From Solibacillus sp. FSL K6-1523 (lineage in GTDB: Bacteria > Bacillota > Bacilli > Bacillales_A > Planococcaceae), in assembly GCF_038005225.1 (NCBI RefSeq), contig NZ_JBBOSU010000001.1, positions 3,026,001 to 3,090,000 on the forward strand: 64,000 nucleotides of DNA, read 5' to 3'. The first letter of the stretch is position 1; every line of letters starts with the position of its first letter. The notes beneath the pieces are model-generated. The model made no database searches, had not been told where the DNA came from, and saw only the letters and a program-made list of their open reading frames with translations. This document shows positions 36,984 to 46,755 of the stretch, in pieces. The position numbers were made by a program, and so were the translations under genes.

Positions 36984-37964
36984 TTATTTCTCCTCCAACC
37001 AGCGACACACGTCTTTTGCGTGGTACGTAATAATTAAATCAGATCCTGCACGCTTCATGCCAAGTAAAGTTTCCAATACAACCGCTTTTTCATTTATCCA
37101 ACCATTACCCGCAGCTGCTTTCACCATCGAATATTCACCCGACACATTGTAAGCAACAACTGGAATCGGGAAGCTATTTTTCACATCACGAATAATATCC
37201 ATATAAGCAAGCGCTGGCTTCACGATTAAGAAATCAGCACCCTCGTCAATATCAGATGTTGCTTCACGGATTGCTTCCATACGATTAGATGGATCCATTT
37301 GATACGTTTTACGATCGCCAAATTTTGGTGCTCCATCTGCCGCTTCACGGAACGGTCCATAATAGCTCGATGCGTATTTCACAGCGTAAGACATAATCGG
37401 AATATGCTCAAAGCCTGCAGCATCTAGTCCTGTACGAATCGCCGTCACGAAGCCATCCATCATGTTCGAAGGTGCAATAATATCCGCGCCTGCTTGTGCT
37501 TGTGAAACAGCTGTACGCGCTAACACATCAAGTGAAGGGTCATTTAAAATTTGATCGCCTTCAACAACACCACAGTGCCCGTGATCTGTAAATTCACATA
37601 AGCATGTATCCGCAATGACTAATAGCTCTGGATGACGCGCCTTAATAAGACGAGTCGCCTCTTGTACGATGCCATGATTATGGAATGCACCCGTACCAAC
37701 AGCATCCTTTTCAGCTGGAATACCGAATAATAATACCGCGCGAATACCTAAGTCGACTATTTCATCTACTTCTGTCGCCAAATTATCTAAAGACAGCTGA
37801 AATACACCTGGCATTGAGCTAACTTCATTTTTAATGTTGTCGCCTTCAATAATAAATAATGGATATATTAAATCTTCTTTGTGTAAGTAAGTTTCCTTTA
37901 CTAATGCACGCATACCTGCACTTTGACGCAGGCGGCGATGACGTTGGAAAAATAATTCAGTCAT
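36984..37964 (-). CDS. hemB: 5-Aminolevulinate dehydratase (porphobilinogen synthase)
   Basis: Enzyme of 326 aa joining two aminolevulinates to porphobilinogen. The [18 protein letters not shown] start, zinc-type cluster [14 protein letters not shown] near 122 and Schiff-base lysine in [14 protein letters not shown] near 250 are visible. The start overlaps the hemD stop by 4 nt (ATGA); hemL starts 1 nt after the stop. Confidence 0.97.
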   Translation of the reverse strand: MTELFFQRHRRLRQSAGMRALVKETYLHKEDLIYPLFIIEGDNIKNEVSSMPGVFQLSLDNLATEVDEIVDLGIRAVLLFGIPAEKDAVGTGAFHNHGIVQEATRLIKARHPELLVIADTCLCEFTDHGHCGVVEGDQILNDPSLDVLARTAVSQAQAGADIIAPSNMMDGFVTAIRTGLDAAGFEHIPIMSYAVKYASSYYGPFREAADGAPKFGDRKTYQMDPSNRMEAIREATSDIDEGADFLIVKPALAYMDIIRDVKNSFPIPVVAYNVSGEYSMVKAAAGNGWINEKAVVLETLLGMKRAGSDLIITYHAKDVCRWLEEK

Positions 37965-38704
37965 AGTTTCGTTTCCTCCAAAATGAGTTGTTCAATAACA
38001 GCCTTCATCGTATATTTTTGCGGCTGGACAATCGGTGCAATCCCATATTTCGCTAAAGCTTGTGTCGTTACATGGCCGATCGTTGCAAATTTGACATAAC
38101 GCCAATCAAGCATCGGGACAAGCTCCTGCGCATAAATTTCGACAGAGGATGGACTCGCAAAAACGACAATCGGTTCAGCTTCTGCAATTAAAGCCTCATG
38201 AAGCGCTTCAATATACTTGCTAGATGGCACCGTTTCATAAACCGTCCATTCATCTGCGCCAACACCGTCTGCAATGGTCGACTTCGCTAGACTACCACGT
38301 AAAAATAGTGCACGACCTTCATAATTAAATTCTTGTACAAATACATCGGCGCTATACACTGTTGGCATAAAATGAAATGCCAAACCGTGTTGTTGTAAGC
38401 TTTCAGCAGTTCGCTCACCTACGACCGCAATTTTACATTGAATAGTAGAGCTAGGTACCCCAAAACGCGTTAATTTCTCTACAAATGCACTAACTGCATT
38501 TTGGCTCGTAAAAATGAGCCAATCATAGTCATTGCATTGTGTAAGACGCATTTCATCCTCAGTCGACACCAATTCCTGCGCTTCAATAAGTGGAAACATT
38601 TTTACTTGCCCACCATTCGCTTCAATATAAGGCGCAATTGTTTGTATTTTATGTGAACCGGTCAAAATAATTGTTTTACCTGCTAATGGTAAATTACTCG
38701 ACAT
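37961..38704 (-). CDS. hemD: Uroporphyrinogen-III synthase
   Basis: Enzyme of 247 aa that closes hydroxymethylbilane to uroporphyrinogen III. HemD proteins vary greatly, so the call uses length, the [13 protein letters not shown] start, the [17 protein letters not shown] helix and its position between hemC and hemB. It overlaps hemC by 11 nt and hemB by 4 nt. Confidence 0.9.
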   Translation of the reverse strand: MSSNLPLAGKTIILTGSHKIQTIAPYIEANGGQVKMFPLIEAQELVSTEDEMRLTQCNDYDWLIFTSQNAVSAFVEKLTRFGVPSSTIQCKIAVVGERTAESLQQHGLAFHFMPTVYSADVFVQEFNYEGRALFLRGSLAKSTIADGVGADEWTVYETVPSSKYIEALHEALIAEAEPIVVFASPSSVEIYAQELVPMLDWRYVKFATIGHVTTQALAKYGIAPIVQPQKYTMKAVIEQLILEETKL

Positions 38705-39626
38705 CCAACTCAGCCTTTACTTTTTGAATTAAATCAAATGCGCCTTGCTCCGTCAAAATCCTTGCAACTTCTTTTCCGACAGCATCTGCATTTGTACCTG
38801 TTACTGTTTCTTTAAAGAAAACAGAAGCATCTGGTGCTGCAACTAACCCTGTGAATGTAATCGAATCCCCGTCCAATGTTGCAAAGCCTGCGATTGGCAC
38901 CTGGCATCCGCCATCCATTGCCGCTAAAAACGAACGTTCAGCATGAGCTGCTTGCCAAGTCGGTGCATCTGTCAATTTCGCTAATTGCTCTAATAACTCT
39001 GCATCATCCGCACGGCACTCAATGCCTAGTGAACCCTGTGCAACAGCAGGTAGACAAAGATCGATATCTAAATACTCCGTTACGACCTCATCACTCCAGC
39101 CAAGGCGTTTTAAGCCAGCTGCCGCTAAAATAATGGCATCATATTGTTCTGTTTCTAATTTATTTAAACGTGTATCAACATTTCCACGAATCCATTTAAT
39201 TTCTAGGTCCGGGCGCACTTGTAAAAGCTGTGCACTACGGCGTAATGAGCTCGTCCCAACGACTGCTCCTTGTGGTAAATCTGCAAATTTTACATGGCCT
39301 TTTGAAATGAAAGCATCGCGCGCATCTTCACGCGGTGGGATACAACCGATAACAAGACCTTCTGGCAAAACAGATGGCATATCCTTCATTGAATGCACAG
39401 CAAAATCGATTTCTTTGTCATATAACGCTTGCTCAATCTCTTTAACAAAAAGCCCTTTACCGCCAACTTTTGATAATTGAACATCTAAAATGCGGTCACC
39501 TTTTGTTACAATTTCTTTTATTTCAAATTCAAATGGCACACCTGCCGCTTTTAACTCATTAATGAACCAATTTGTTTGCGTTAAAGCTAATTTACTTTTT
39601 CGTGATCCGACAATAATTTTTCTCAA
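38694..39626 (-). CDS. hemC: Hydroxymethylbilane synthase (porphobilinogen deaminase)
   Basis: Enzyme of 310 aa that polymerises four porphobilinogens. The [13 protein letters not shown]-terminus, [25 protein letters not shown] near 48, [16 protein letters not shown] near 128 and the dipyrromethane Cys in [13 protein letters not shown] near 240 are present. Immediately before hemD. Confidence 0.97.
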   Translation of the reverse strand: MRKIIVGSRKSKLALTQTNWFINELKAAGVPFEFEIKEIVTKGDRILDVQLSKVGGKGLFVKEIEQALYDKEIDFAVHSMKDMPSVLPEGLVIGCIPPREDARDAFISKGHVKFADLPQGAVVGTSSLRRSAQLLQVRPDLEIKWIRGNVDTRLNKLETEQYDAIILAAAGLKRLGWSDEVVTEYLDIDLCLPAVAQGSLGIECRADDAELLEQLAKLTDAPTWQAAHAERSFLAAMDGGCQVPIAGFATLDGDSITFTGLVAAPDASVFFKETVTGTNADAVGKEVARILTEQGAFDLIQKVKAELDVE

Positions 39627-39644
39627 AATACTCCGACCTTTCTA

Positions 39645-40472
39645 TTAGACCCATAGATGGAAATTCGATAGCTTGCTACCAAGGAAAAAATTAATAACAA
39701 CGAGTAAAAATAAATAGATTTGTACCCAGGCAAAGGTTACACCTACTAATTTACCTTTGCGATGTAACAATAAAATAACTAAGTATACAACAGACACAAT
39801 AAAGGAACTAATAATTTTCACATCGAAAACGGACAGCCCCTCTAATGACATCATCGCCCATTCTAAACCTAAAAGAAGGCTAATCAGAAGTAATGGAACG
39901 CCCACTAAATTGGAATAGCTTATCCACTTACTCATCTGTTGAAGATTGGGTAGCCTTGACCATAAGCTCGTCAACTTCTTCTGTTTTAATATACGATATA
40001 AAATTAAATACAAAATCGAAAAAACAAAGGATAATGAAAAAGCTGCATAAGAAACAATGGCAAAGCTAATATGAATAAGCAACATTTCTGAAACAAGTGA
40101 TTCTCCCACAATTTGAGTTGCCGTATCAGGCGCAAACAAGTGGATTGTTACAAATACGAAGCTTAATACATTAATAAAAAATACTGGTAAGTCTACGCGG
40201 GCAATACAATGCAACACAATCGAAAGCGTTGTTAATAGCCACGCATAAAAAAAGACACCTTCAAATAAGGACAGTACCGGGAATCGTTTTGTTTCGATAA
40301 TAAACAAGACGAGAAAAAGGATTTGCATGATCCAAACAATGGATACAAACCAAAAAGCAACCCTTCTTGCTTTTAAATTTTTATATAAATAATCAATAAA
40401 ATATAGCACGATACTGAGCGCATAAAGAATAATCATAAGCTCATATAATCTAGCCATCGCCACTTCTGTCAT
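39645..40472 (-). CDS. hemX: HemX, cytochrome c assembly (CcsA/ResC-like) membrane protein
   Basis: Integral membrane protein of 275 aa with about eight helices, of the CcsA/HemX family. In B. subtilis HemX lowers the amount of HemA and so tunes haem synthesis. I chose the ATG at 40472, 6 nt after AGGAGAAGG; a TTG at 40478 touches that site. It is separated from hemA by a terminator-like hairpin and repeat A. Confidence 0.88.
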   Translation of the reverse strand: MTEVAMARLYELMIILYALSIVLYFIDYLYKNLKARRVAFWFVSIVWIMQILFLVLFIIETKRFPVLSLFEGVFFYAWLLTTLSIVLHCIARVDLPVFFINVLSFVFVTIHLFAPDTATQIVGESLVSEMLLIHISFAIVSYAAFSLSFVFSILYLILYRILKQKKLTSLWSRLPNLQQMSKWISYSNLVGVPLLLISLLLGLEWAMMSLEGLSVFDVKIISSFIVSVVYLVILLLHRKGKLVGVTFAWVQIYLFLLVVINFFLGSKLSNFHLWV

Positions 40473-40504
40473 ACGCAACCTTCTCCTAAAACTTCTCCAT
40501 ATAA

Positions 40505-40671
40505 AATCAATTACGCCTCGGCGTAATTGCGTCCAGATTTTTTCGAGGGCCCACAGGACGTGGGTCAGTCAGCCGTTGTCACACAATGTGACGTTTTTAG
40601 GCTGACTTCCTTCCCCTCTTAAAATCTGTGACATCCGCCGGAGGTTTTAACTTGCTGAAGCAAGTTAAAAA
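40505..40671 (-). repeat. Mosaic repeat, copy A, between hemA and hemX
   Basis: About 167-bp non-coding element lying in the operon direction. On the minus strand, from 5' to 3': hairpin with an 11-bp stem (TTTTAACTTGC, 40645-40670), block shared with copy B (40621-40638, 18 bp identical), a two-tier hairpin (40567-40607; outer 8-bp stem AGTCAGCC/GGCTGACT, inner GTCACA/TGTGAC), a CCCAC-GTCCT-GTGGG hairpin (about 40549-40565), and a 43-bp end block (40505-40547) identical to copy B, which ends in a 20-bp palindrome (AATTACGCC GA GGCGTAATT). No coding potential; family not recognised. Confidence 0.85.
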
Positions 40672-40719
40672 AAGCGTCTCCTATATCTATAAATTTACCA
40701 TATAGATACGAAAACGCTT
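40665..40719 (-). terminator. Terminator-like hairpin after hemA
   Basis: On the minus strand AAGCGT with ACGCTT, and inside it TATCTATA with TATAGATA, form a two-part stem followed by seven T. It could terminate or attenuate transcription into hemX and the later hem genes. Confidence 0.65.
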
Positions 40720-40740
40720 CTAAACAATTATGTCACTCAC

Positions 40741-42099
40741 TTAATAAGATAAGCCCGGATTCACAGTTGTTTCATTTGTATTTTTACGCGCTTTATTTTG
40801 CTCCTGTTGCTGAGCACGCACTTCTTGTTGTACATCTTCTTCAATACCAAAAATTTGTTGGAATAATGCAAGTTGCTCGTTTGCTTGAGTTGAATTCGCC
40901 ATTTCCTTCACTTGTAAAATTGGATTTTTTAGAAGTTGATTAATAATCGATTTCGTATGCTTACTTAATATTTTACGCTCGCGATCTGTTAAATCGGGCA
41001 TTTTATTTTCAATACTGACCATCGTTTCTTCCTGAATCGCAGCTGCCTTTTTACGCAATGCTGAAATTACTGGAACGACACCAAGCGTATTAAACCAATC
41101 TTTAAATTGGACAAGCTCGTCTTGAATCATCGCTGTAATTTCAGAAGCCGCACGTTCACGCTCTGCTAAGTTTGCTTGGACAATGCCTTGTAAATCATCG
41201 ATATCATATAAGAAGATATTCGGAATATCGCCCATTTTCGGGTCTAAATCACGTGGTACCGCAATATCGACCATAAATAATGGATCAGCTTTTCGAAGTT
41301 TTGCGACATCCTTCATCAATTCATGATCAATCACATAATTTGTCGCACCTGTCGAACTAATTAAAATATCCGCATCAAGCAATGTGCATTGTAGCTCGTC
41401 CATTGATTTAGCATCGCCTTCAAACTTAGATGCTAAATGTTGTGCTTTTTCAAATGTTCGATTAATAACTGTTACTTTTCCGACACCGTTGCCATACAAG
41501 TTTTGAATCGCGAGTTCACCCATTTTACCAGCACCTAAAATCGCGACATGCTTGTTTTGCAATGAACCAAAAATTTTCTTTGCTAATTCCACGGCTGCAT
41601 ATGATACCGAAACGGCATTTTCACCAATTGCTGTTTCATGGTGCGCACGTTTAGCAAATGTAACCGCTTGCTTAAAGAGCTGATTATACACCGTACCTGT
41701 TGTGCCTAGTTCTTGACCTTGTAAGAAGCTTTTTCTCACTTGCCCTAAAATTTGCGTTTCACCTAGCACCATTGAGTCAACACCAGCTGTAACTCGGAAT
41801 AAGTGATTGAACGACTCATCTTCCTCACGAATAAATAAGTGTTCCTCAAATTGCTCCAGTGAAATATTAAACCAATTAGCTAAAAAGTTTTTAACATAAT
41901 AGCGCCCTGTATGCAGTTGATCAACAACCGCATAAATTTCCGTACGGTTACACGTTGAAACAATTACATTTTCTAATACGCTTTTTTCCTGTTGGAGCGC
42001 TGCCATGGCATTCGGGATATCCTGTTCAATGAAGGATAATTTTTCGCGAATTTCGACAGGCGCTGTTTTATGATTCAAGCCTACTACTAATGTATGCAC
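40741..42099 (-). CDS. hemA: Glutamyl-tRNA reductase
   Basis: Enzyme of 452 aa that reduces charged tRNA(Glu) to glutamate-1-semialdehyde, the committed step of haem synthesis. The catalytic-Cys start [29 protein letters not shown] near 48, and the NADPH Rossmann [12 protein letters not shown] near 188 are clear. GTG start 9 nt after GAGGTG, matching MHTLVVG. The C-terminal 40 residues are Gln/Glu rich and extra. On the minus strand a TAAAAT -10 (about 42141-42146) lies upstream with a weak -35. Confidence 0.96.
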   Translation of the reverse strand: MHTLVVGLNHKTAPVEIREKLSFIEQDIPNAMAALQQEKSVLENVIVSTCNRTEIYAVVDQLHTGRYYVKNFLANWFNISLEQFEEHLFIREEDESFNHLFRVTAGVDSMVLGETQILGQVRKSFLQGQELGTTGTVYNQLFKQAVTFAKRAHHETAIGENAVSVSYAAVELAKKIFGSLQNKHVAILGAGKMGELAIQNLYGNGVGKVTVINRTFEKAQHLASKFEGDAKSMDELQCTLLDADILISSTGATNYVIDHELMKDVAKLRKADPLFMVDIAVPRDLDPKMGDIPNIFLYDIDDLQGIVQANLAERERAASEITAMIQDELVQFKDWFNTLGVVPVISALRKKAAAIQEETMVSIENKMPDLTDRERKILSKHTKSIINQLLKNPILQVKEMANSTQANEQLALFQQIFGIEEDVQQEVRAQQQEQNKARKNTNETTVNPGLSY

Positions 42100-42283
42100 G
42101 AACTCTCACACCTCACACGTTTCATTCATTATTTCTATTTTATCATAAAGAAAATAATTTTCACTTTCATTTTGTGAACACGCTATGAATACTATCTTTT
42201 ATTAAGAATAATTCTAAATTATTGTATCAAATTTCCTGGTTCTTTTCAATGAACTAAGTATATCGGCTAAGTGTTTTAATATA

Positions 42284-42318
42284 AAAAACGACATGCTGAA
42301 TTATTTCAACATGCCATT
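42284..42318 (-). terminator. Terminator of the surface-protein operon
   Basis: GGCATGTTGAA and TTCAGCATGTC pair around a 4-nt loop; TTTTTT follows on the minus strand after the VWA gene. Confidence 0.85.
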
Positions 42319-42349
42319 TCTTATAAGTGGCAATCTAACCCACTATCAT

Positions 42350-45217
42350 TTATTGAATTTTCACAGATTTTGCAGCAATTAATTGTCCTGCTTGGTCAAA
42401 TGCTTGGAATTCTACATCATTATATAAATTGAATGGCTTAAATTCATTTACATAACGTGTTAATCGATAAATCGACGCGCCTCGACCTTGTAAATCGTAT
42501 GTGACGCTTCCTCCAGAAGCCGTAAAGGTTACTGAAACAGCCGTTACATTATTACAGTTTTGATTAATACGGGCATTTAATATGACATTGGTACGTGAAA
42601 TATTAACGCTCGCTTCATTAAATAAAGTGTCTCCTACTGCACAGCTATTATCTACAACTTCTTTATTACATAAAATCGAGTTAATAATCGCTTGGAATGA
42701 CCCATGTAGATTATAAATCGTTTCAGAGTTAAAGTACGCTCCACCCGTATCCGTTGATAGCGTTCTTAAAAGTGCTTCATTAATTGTATTATATTTTCCA
42801 ATAGCTACTGTGTACACTTTCACATTTTTATCTTTTGCTAATTTTGTGATGGTTGCAATTTTAGATTTTGATGTTTTGCCATCCGTCACAAGGACAAGTG
42901 CCTTTGTCGTTTGCTGATTAGGTGTGAATTTATCGAGTGCTACTTTAACCGCATCTGCAATATTTGTTGCATTGCCATCATTTTTATACTCTAGCAAGCT
43001 AGGAATACTTGCCACTTCATTTGCTGCACCACTTTTTTCAAAATGGGGTTTATTGTTAAAGTGATACACATGATTCGTACCTTGCCCTATTTGTTTAATT
43101 ACTTGCTTTACTTTTTTAGCTGTGTCGTTATTTGGATCGTTTTTGCGAACAGAACCAGAGTGATCGACAACAAAAGCTACTTCCGCTTTACCGTTACAAG
43201 TATTTTTCTCAAACTTAGGATTTGCAAAAATTGTTTTCGTTACTATTTTATTATCCAATCCTTGTAATGCTTTTGCATAACGTGGGTCTTTGTCGATAAG
43301 TTTTGCCGTTACAGGTGATTGTCCGTAAACGATATCGTCGAAATACACGACCGCTGAACCGGCATAACCCGTTCCCGAATTATAGTCTTTTGTATTCGTA
43401 TCAAATGAAACCGTTCTTGAGGTACCATTAAATGTTACCTCAACTGTGCCGCGATAATCCGTTATTACGACACCACTTGGCGCTACGACATTCACAATGA
43501 CCTTCGTATAACGTTCCGTACCTTCAGGACGTTGCTCAAGCTCTTGTCCTTTTTTCAAAACTTCAATTTTCGACATTGCCCCTTCAAGCTTACCAATCGC
43601 TTGGGCAAATCCTTTTTGTAAAATGTTTTTATCAATTTGACCAAGCGTGTCATATAACGCTTTAATTGCAAGTACACTGTCTTCATGCGCTAACGTAATA
43701 TCATCTGCTTTTGGTAAAAAGTTGATTAAATAAATGATCGCTGCATGCAATGTCGATTCAAACTGTGCTGTATGTTCTTCACTCATCACACCTTGCAAAT
43801 CGTACGTAGCTCGCCCCTCTTTATTTAACGTATACATGACTTTCGCTGAACCAACTCCGCCCCAGGCATTTGGATCCTTTTCATTGCCGTAAATCATATA
43901 ATCTAAAATTTGTTCAAACAGCCAAACAGAAATAATTTGACCTTCTAATTTTAATTCTGCATTACCATACTGAATCTCTTTAGAAGTAATTTCACCTTGT
44001 GTTGGTTGACCTGTCGTTGGATGCGTATATGCTTCGTGCTTAGAACCTGTCAATAATTTTAAATCTTCATCATAATCTGTAACCGTGATCACACCATTTA
44101 CTGTAAATGATACCGTTTTACCGTCAATAACTCCCTCTGGTAAAGCAGGTAATGGCTTAATGCCTGGGTCGACATCTCCGCCTGTCCAGTCTGGCTGATC
44201 TGGATCATATACTTCATACGAAATTCGTAATTCTGCTTCTGGCACATAGCGAACAGATGCTTCAATTACTTGGTTTTTATACGTATAAAATCTTGGATCA
44301 TCATTGTTTACTAACTCAAATCGAATTTTATCGACAACTGATTTTGTCACTGCTGGTGCCGTCACAAATACATTGAGCTCAGGTCCATCCGTATAAACAA
44401 CTTGCGCTTTCCCGCTTGTGCTCGAGTTTGTTGCAGAGAATGAAGCACCTGCTTCAGACGTGACCTTAAATGCTAATGATTCCTCGTACGGGATTGGATT
44501 CCCGTAGCTATCTTTTAATTGGATTGTAATTAATGTTGAATCCACACCATTTGCAATCAATTTTTCAGACGCTACATTAATGCTTTCCACTGCTTTATAA
44601 ACACTTGGACGGTTTACTTTATCATCGGTATTTTCTCCTGGCTTCGGCTCTAATTGAACAGAACCATCTGAGTTTTCGATAAAGTTCGCCGGTAACGTAA
44701 TTTTATGATTATCCTTACCTGATGCTTTACTTGTTAATCCTTCAAATGCGATTTTCCCTTGTTTTTTCATGCGAGCTATAAATGCCTTTATATCATTACG
44801 GTTCAGGTTGCTCGTTGACTTGTAATCTTCAAACGTACGCTTACCAGTAACCCCAGTCGTAATTTCACTCATGTACATATATTGAACTGCTTGTATTTCC
44901 GATAAATCTAGACCATTCATCGCCGCATAAATTTTCGCAAAATGACCTCTTGAAATATTCGCATTTTGTTTTGACGCATTACCTACCCCATATAGTGGAA
45001 TATTTAATTCGCCATAATGCGCGTAAAGCATCCCTTTATCGTAGCCTTTAAATGGATAATTCCCATCTAATTCAGCCATCATTTTTAGCATTTCCCATTC
45101 CGCTAATGATGCGTCATTCGTTGCCGCATCTGCTTCTCTTGGATTTAAAGGCAACACACCAGAAAATACGATCAAACAAGATAAAAATACCGCTATTAGC
45201 TTCTTAAAATTGGTCAT
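42350..45217 (-). CDS. Secreted von Willebrand A (VWA) domain surface protein
   Basis: Protein of 955 aa with a signal peptide (about 1-32, ending ADA). Residues 210-320 look like a Big1/invasin-type Ig domain; about 400-560 is an unassigned middle part. A VWA domain spans about 678-845, with the metal site DHSGS (685-689), T751 and D779. The C-terminal 110 residues form a further beta domain. No SLH, LPXTG or second membrane helix is visible, so attachment may be by another protein. VWA proteins bind other proteins through a divalent ion. It is the third gene of a surface operon, 13 nt after the SLH gene. Confidence 0.8.
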   Translation of the reverse strand: MTNFKKLIAVFLSCLIVFSGVLPLNPREADAATNDASLAEWEMLKMMAELDGNYPFKGYDKGMLYAHYGELNIPLYGVGNASKQNANISRGHFAKIYAAMNGLDLSEIQAVQYMYMSEITTGVTGKRTFEDYKSTSNLNRNDIKAFIARMKKQGKIAFEGLTSKASGKDNHKITLPANFIENSDGSVQLEPKPGENTDDKVNRPSVYKAVESINVASEKLIANGVDSTLITIQLKDSYGNPIPYEESLAFKVTSEAGASFSATNSSTSGKAQVVYTDGPELNVFVTAPAVTKSVVDKIRFELVNNDDPRFYTYKNQVIEASVRYVPEAELRISYEVYDPDQPDWTGGDVDPGIKPLPALPEGVIDGKTVSFTVNGVITVTDYDEDLKLLTGSKHEAYTHPTTGQPTQGEITSKEIQYGNAELKLEGQIISVWLFEQILDYMIYGNEKDPNAWGGVGSAKVMYTLNKEGRATYDLQGVMSEEHTAQFESTLHAAIIYLINFLPKADDITLAHEDSVLAIKALYDTLGQIDKNILQKGFAQAIGKLEGAMSKIEVLKKGQELEQRPEGTERYTKVIVNVVAPSGVVITDYRGTVEVTFNGTSRTVSFDTNTKDYNSGTGYAGSAVVYFDDIVYGQSPVTAKLIDKDPRYAKALQGLDNKIVTKTIFANPKFEKNTCNGKAEVAFVVDHSGSVRKNDPNNDTAKKVKQVIKQIGQGTNHVYHFNNKPHFEKSGAANEVASIPSLLEYKNDGNATNIADAVKVALDKFTPNQQTTKALVLVTDGKTSKSKIATITKLAKDKNVKVYTVAIGKYNTINEALLRTLSTDTGGAYFNSETIYNLHGSFQAIINSILCNKEVVDNSCAVGDTLFNEASVNISRTNVILNARINQNCNNVTAVSVTFTASGGSVTYDLQGRGASIYRLTRYVNEFKPFNLYNDVEFQAFDQAGQLIAAKSVKIQ

Positions 45218-45230
45218 AAGAGCTCACTCC

Positions 45231-46679
45231 TTATTCAAAGAACAAAATATCATCGCGATAATTTTGCTTTAAGTCATTTTCTAAGTATTTTAAATATCGT
45301 TCAATGATTGATGAGGCTTCTGCACGTGTTAAATTGCCTTTCGGATTGAATTTTCCGTCACTGCCTTTCATCAATCCTAGCTCTGATGCTACATAAACAG
45401 AATCTCGTGCATAGTCTGATATTTTATTATCATCCGTATACGACGTTGTATAACCTGGATCTGGCGCTTTCCCTTCAAGACCGAGTGCACGAACTAAAAT
45501 TGTCGCTGCTTGTTGGCGTGATAAATAGCCATCTGGTTCAAACGTTGTCGCCGTCATCCCTTGAATAACCCCTTTATTAACAGAAGCTAATAAATAGTTA
45601 TAGTCTTTTGCCGTGCGTTTTACATCTTTAAAAATGCTTGTAGAAGGCGCTTTTTTCTTTTTCGACGTATCTTCTAATACACGTAAATCAATCGCTTTAC
45701 CAATTGCAATCGCAAAATCATAGCGTACCATTGGTGTATTTGGCGAGAAGAAATTAGATTGGTCATCTAAAATCCCTAAAGAATATAGTTTTTCAATGCT
45801 GCCACGTGCCCAGTGTGCTGAAAGGTCACGGAATTTTGGGATTTTTAACATTTCAACTTTTGGCATATAGTCGATATCTAATGCAACTTTCCCTTTCGTT
45901 TTTGGCAGTTCATAAACATATTCTGAAAGTGTATCTGCCGTACTAATTGCTTTGTAAGTACCATTAAAACTTGATAACGACGCCGAACTCTCATCGTATT
46001 CCAACTCGCGTGATTTTGTTGTAGATACGCGACTTTCTACTGTACCAATTGAGCCATCTGCGAAAACCATTTCAAAATCTGTAATTTGAGTTTCTGTCGC
46101 TCCCCAGAAGTTTTCATACCCTACATGACGACTATCCGCATTCACGGTAATTTCATTTACTGTTTCATTGCGTCCGCTACCGCCACTATATGTGTATGTT
46201 TTTCTCGCAATCGCATTACCTGTATAATAATCGGATGCTGGTCGCTTATCTGTCACAGCACTTTTCGATAATTGATAATCTACTAACGTATATTTATCCT
46301 TGCCTACTGTTATTGTTTCAGTAAACTTTGTGACTTCTCCATCTGCTGTACTTTGACCGATTTGATCATAGTTTGTCACATCATATGTATAGACAAAATT
46401 ACGTGCTAGTTTTTCGCCATTTGGTCCCGCTAATGTAAATTTATACGTTTCCGATAGCTTGCCTTTACTCTCTTTGACTGATACTGTCACGTTTTTATTT
46501 GTACCTGTAAATTTAATTGGCTTCCCTGTAATGAACACATATTCTTCATATGTATACTCATTTTTTATACCGCCATTTAAGTCAATCGATTGCGCTGAAG
46601 TGTGTACCGGCAAACTAATAATCATACTTAAGAAAACAGTAAATGCTAATAAGAACAGAATATTTTTTTTCATTCCCAC
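45231..46679 (-). CDS. S-layer homology (SLH) domain surface protein
   Basis: Protein of 482 aa with a signal peptide (about 1-30) and a unique N-terminal beta-rich part with TETITVGKDKY and similar strands (30-270). Three SLH domains fill the C-terminus, about 281-331, 350-402 and 412-463, each with the F-x-D and SR/TRAEA type ends; these bind pyruvylated secondary cell-wall polymer. It could be a cell-wall anchored partner of the VWA protein encoded right after it. Putative function is structural; no enzyme motif seen. Confidence 0.85.
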   Translation of the reverse strand: MGMKKNILFLLAFTVFLSMIISLPVHTSAQSIDLNGGIKNEYTYEEYVFITGKPIKFTGTNKNVTVSVKESKGKLSETYKFTLAGPNGEKLARNFVYTYDVTNYDQIGQSTADGEVTKFTETITVGKDKYTLVDYQLSKSAVTDKRPASDYYTGNAIARKTYTYSGGSGRNETVNEITVNADSRHVGYENFWGATETQITDFEMVFADGSIGTVESRVSTTKSRELEYDESSASLSSFNGTYKAISTADTLSEYVYELPKTKGKVALDIDYMPKVEMLKIPKFRDLSAHWARGSIEKLYSLGILDDQSNFFSPNTPMVRYDFAIAIGKAIDLRVLEDTSKKKKAPSTSIFKDVKRTAKDYNYLLASVNKGVIQGMTATTFEPDGYLSRQQAATILVRALGLEGKAPDPGYTTSYTDDNKISDYARDSVYVASELGLMKGSDGKFNPKGNLTRAEASSIIERYLKYLENDLKQNYRDDILFFE

Positions 46680-46720
46680 AACGATTATCCCTCTTTCCGT
46701 GTCATTTCTCGATATGAGAC

Positions 46721-46749
46721 GGCATGTAGGAGTATGATTCCTACATGCC
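46721..46749 (-). other. 11-bp hairpin between two surface genes
   Basis: GGCATGTAGGA and TCCTACATGCC pair perfectly around a 7-nt loop, 70 nt before the SLH gene start. No T-run follows, so it is more likely a stability or processing hairpin than a terminator. Confidence 0.5.
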
Positions 46750-46755
46750 TCACAT

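Noticed and set aside
39022-39480. Plus-strand frame of 152 codons antisense to hemC
   Set aside because: Shadow of a conserved enzyme gene.
40505-40671. Known riboswitch (SAM, c-di-GMP, purine, T-box) in repeat A
   Set aside because: None of the conserved cores I know matches the conserved bases; the element also occurs outside hem genes.
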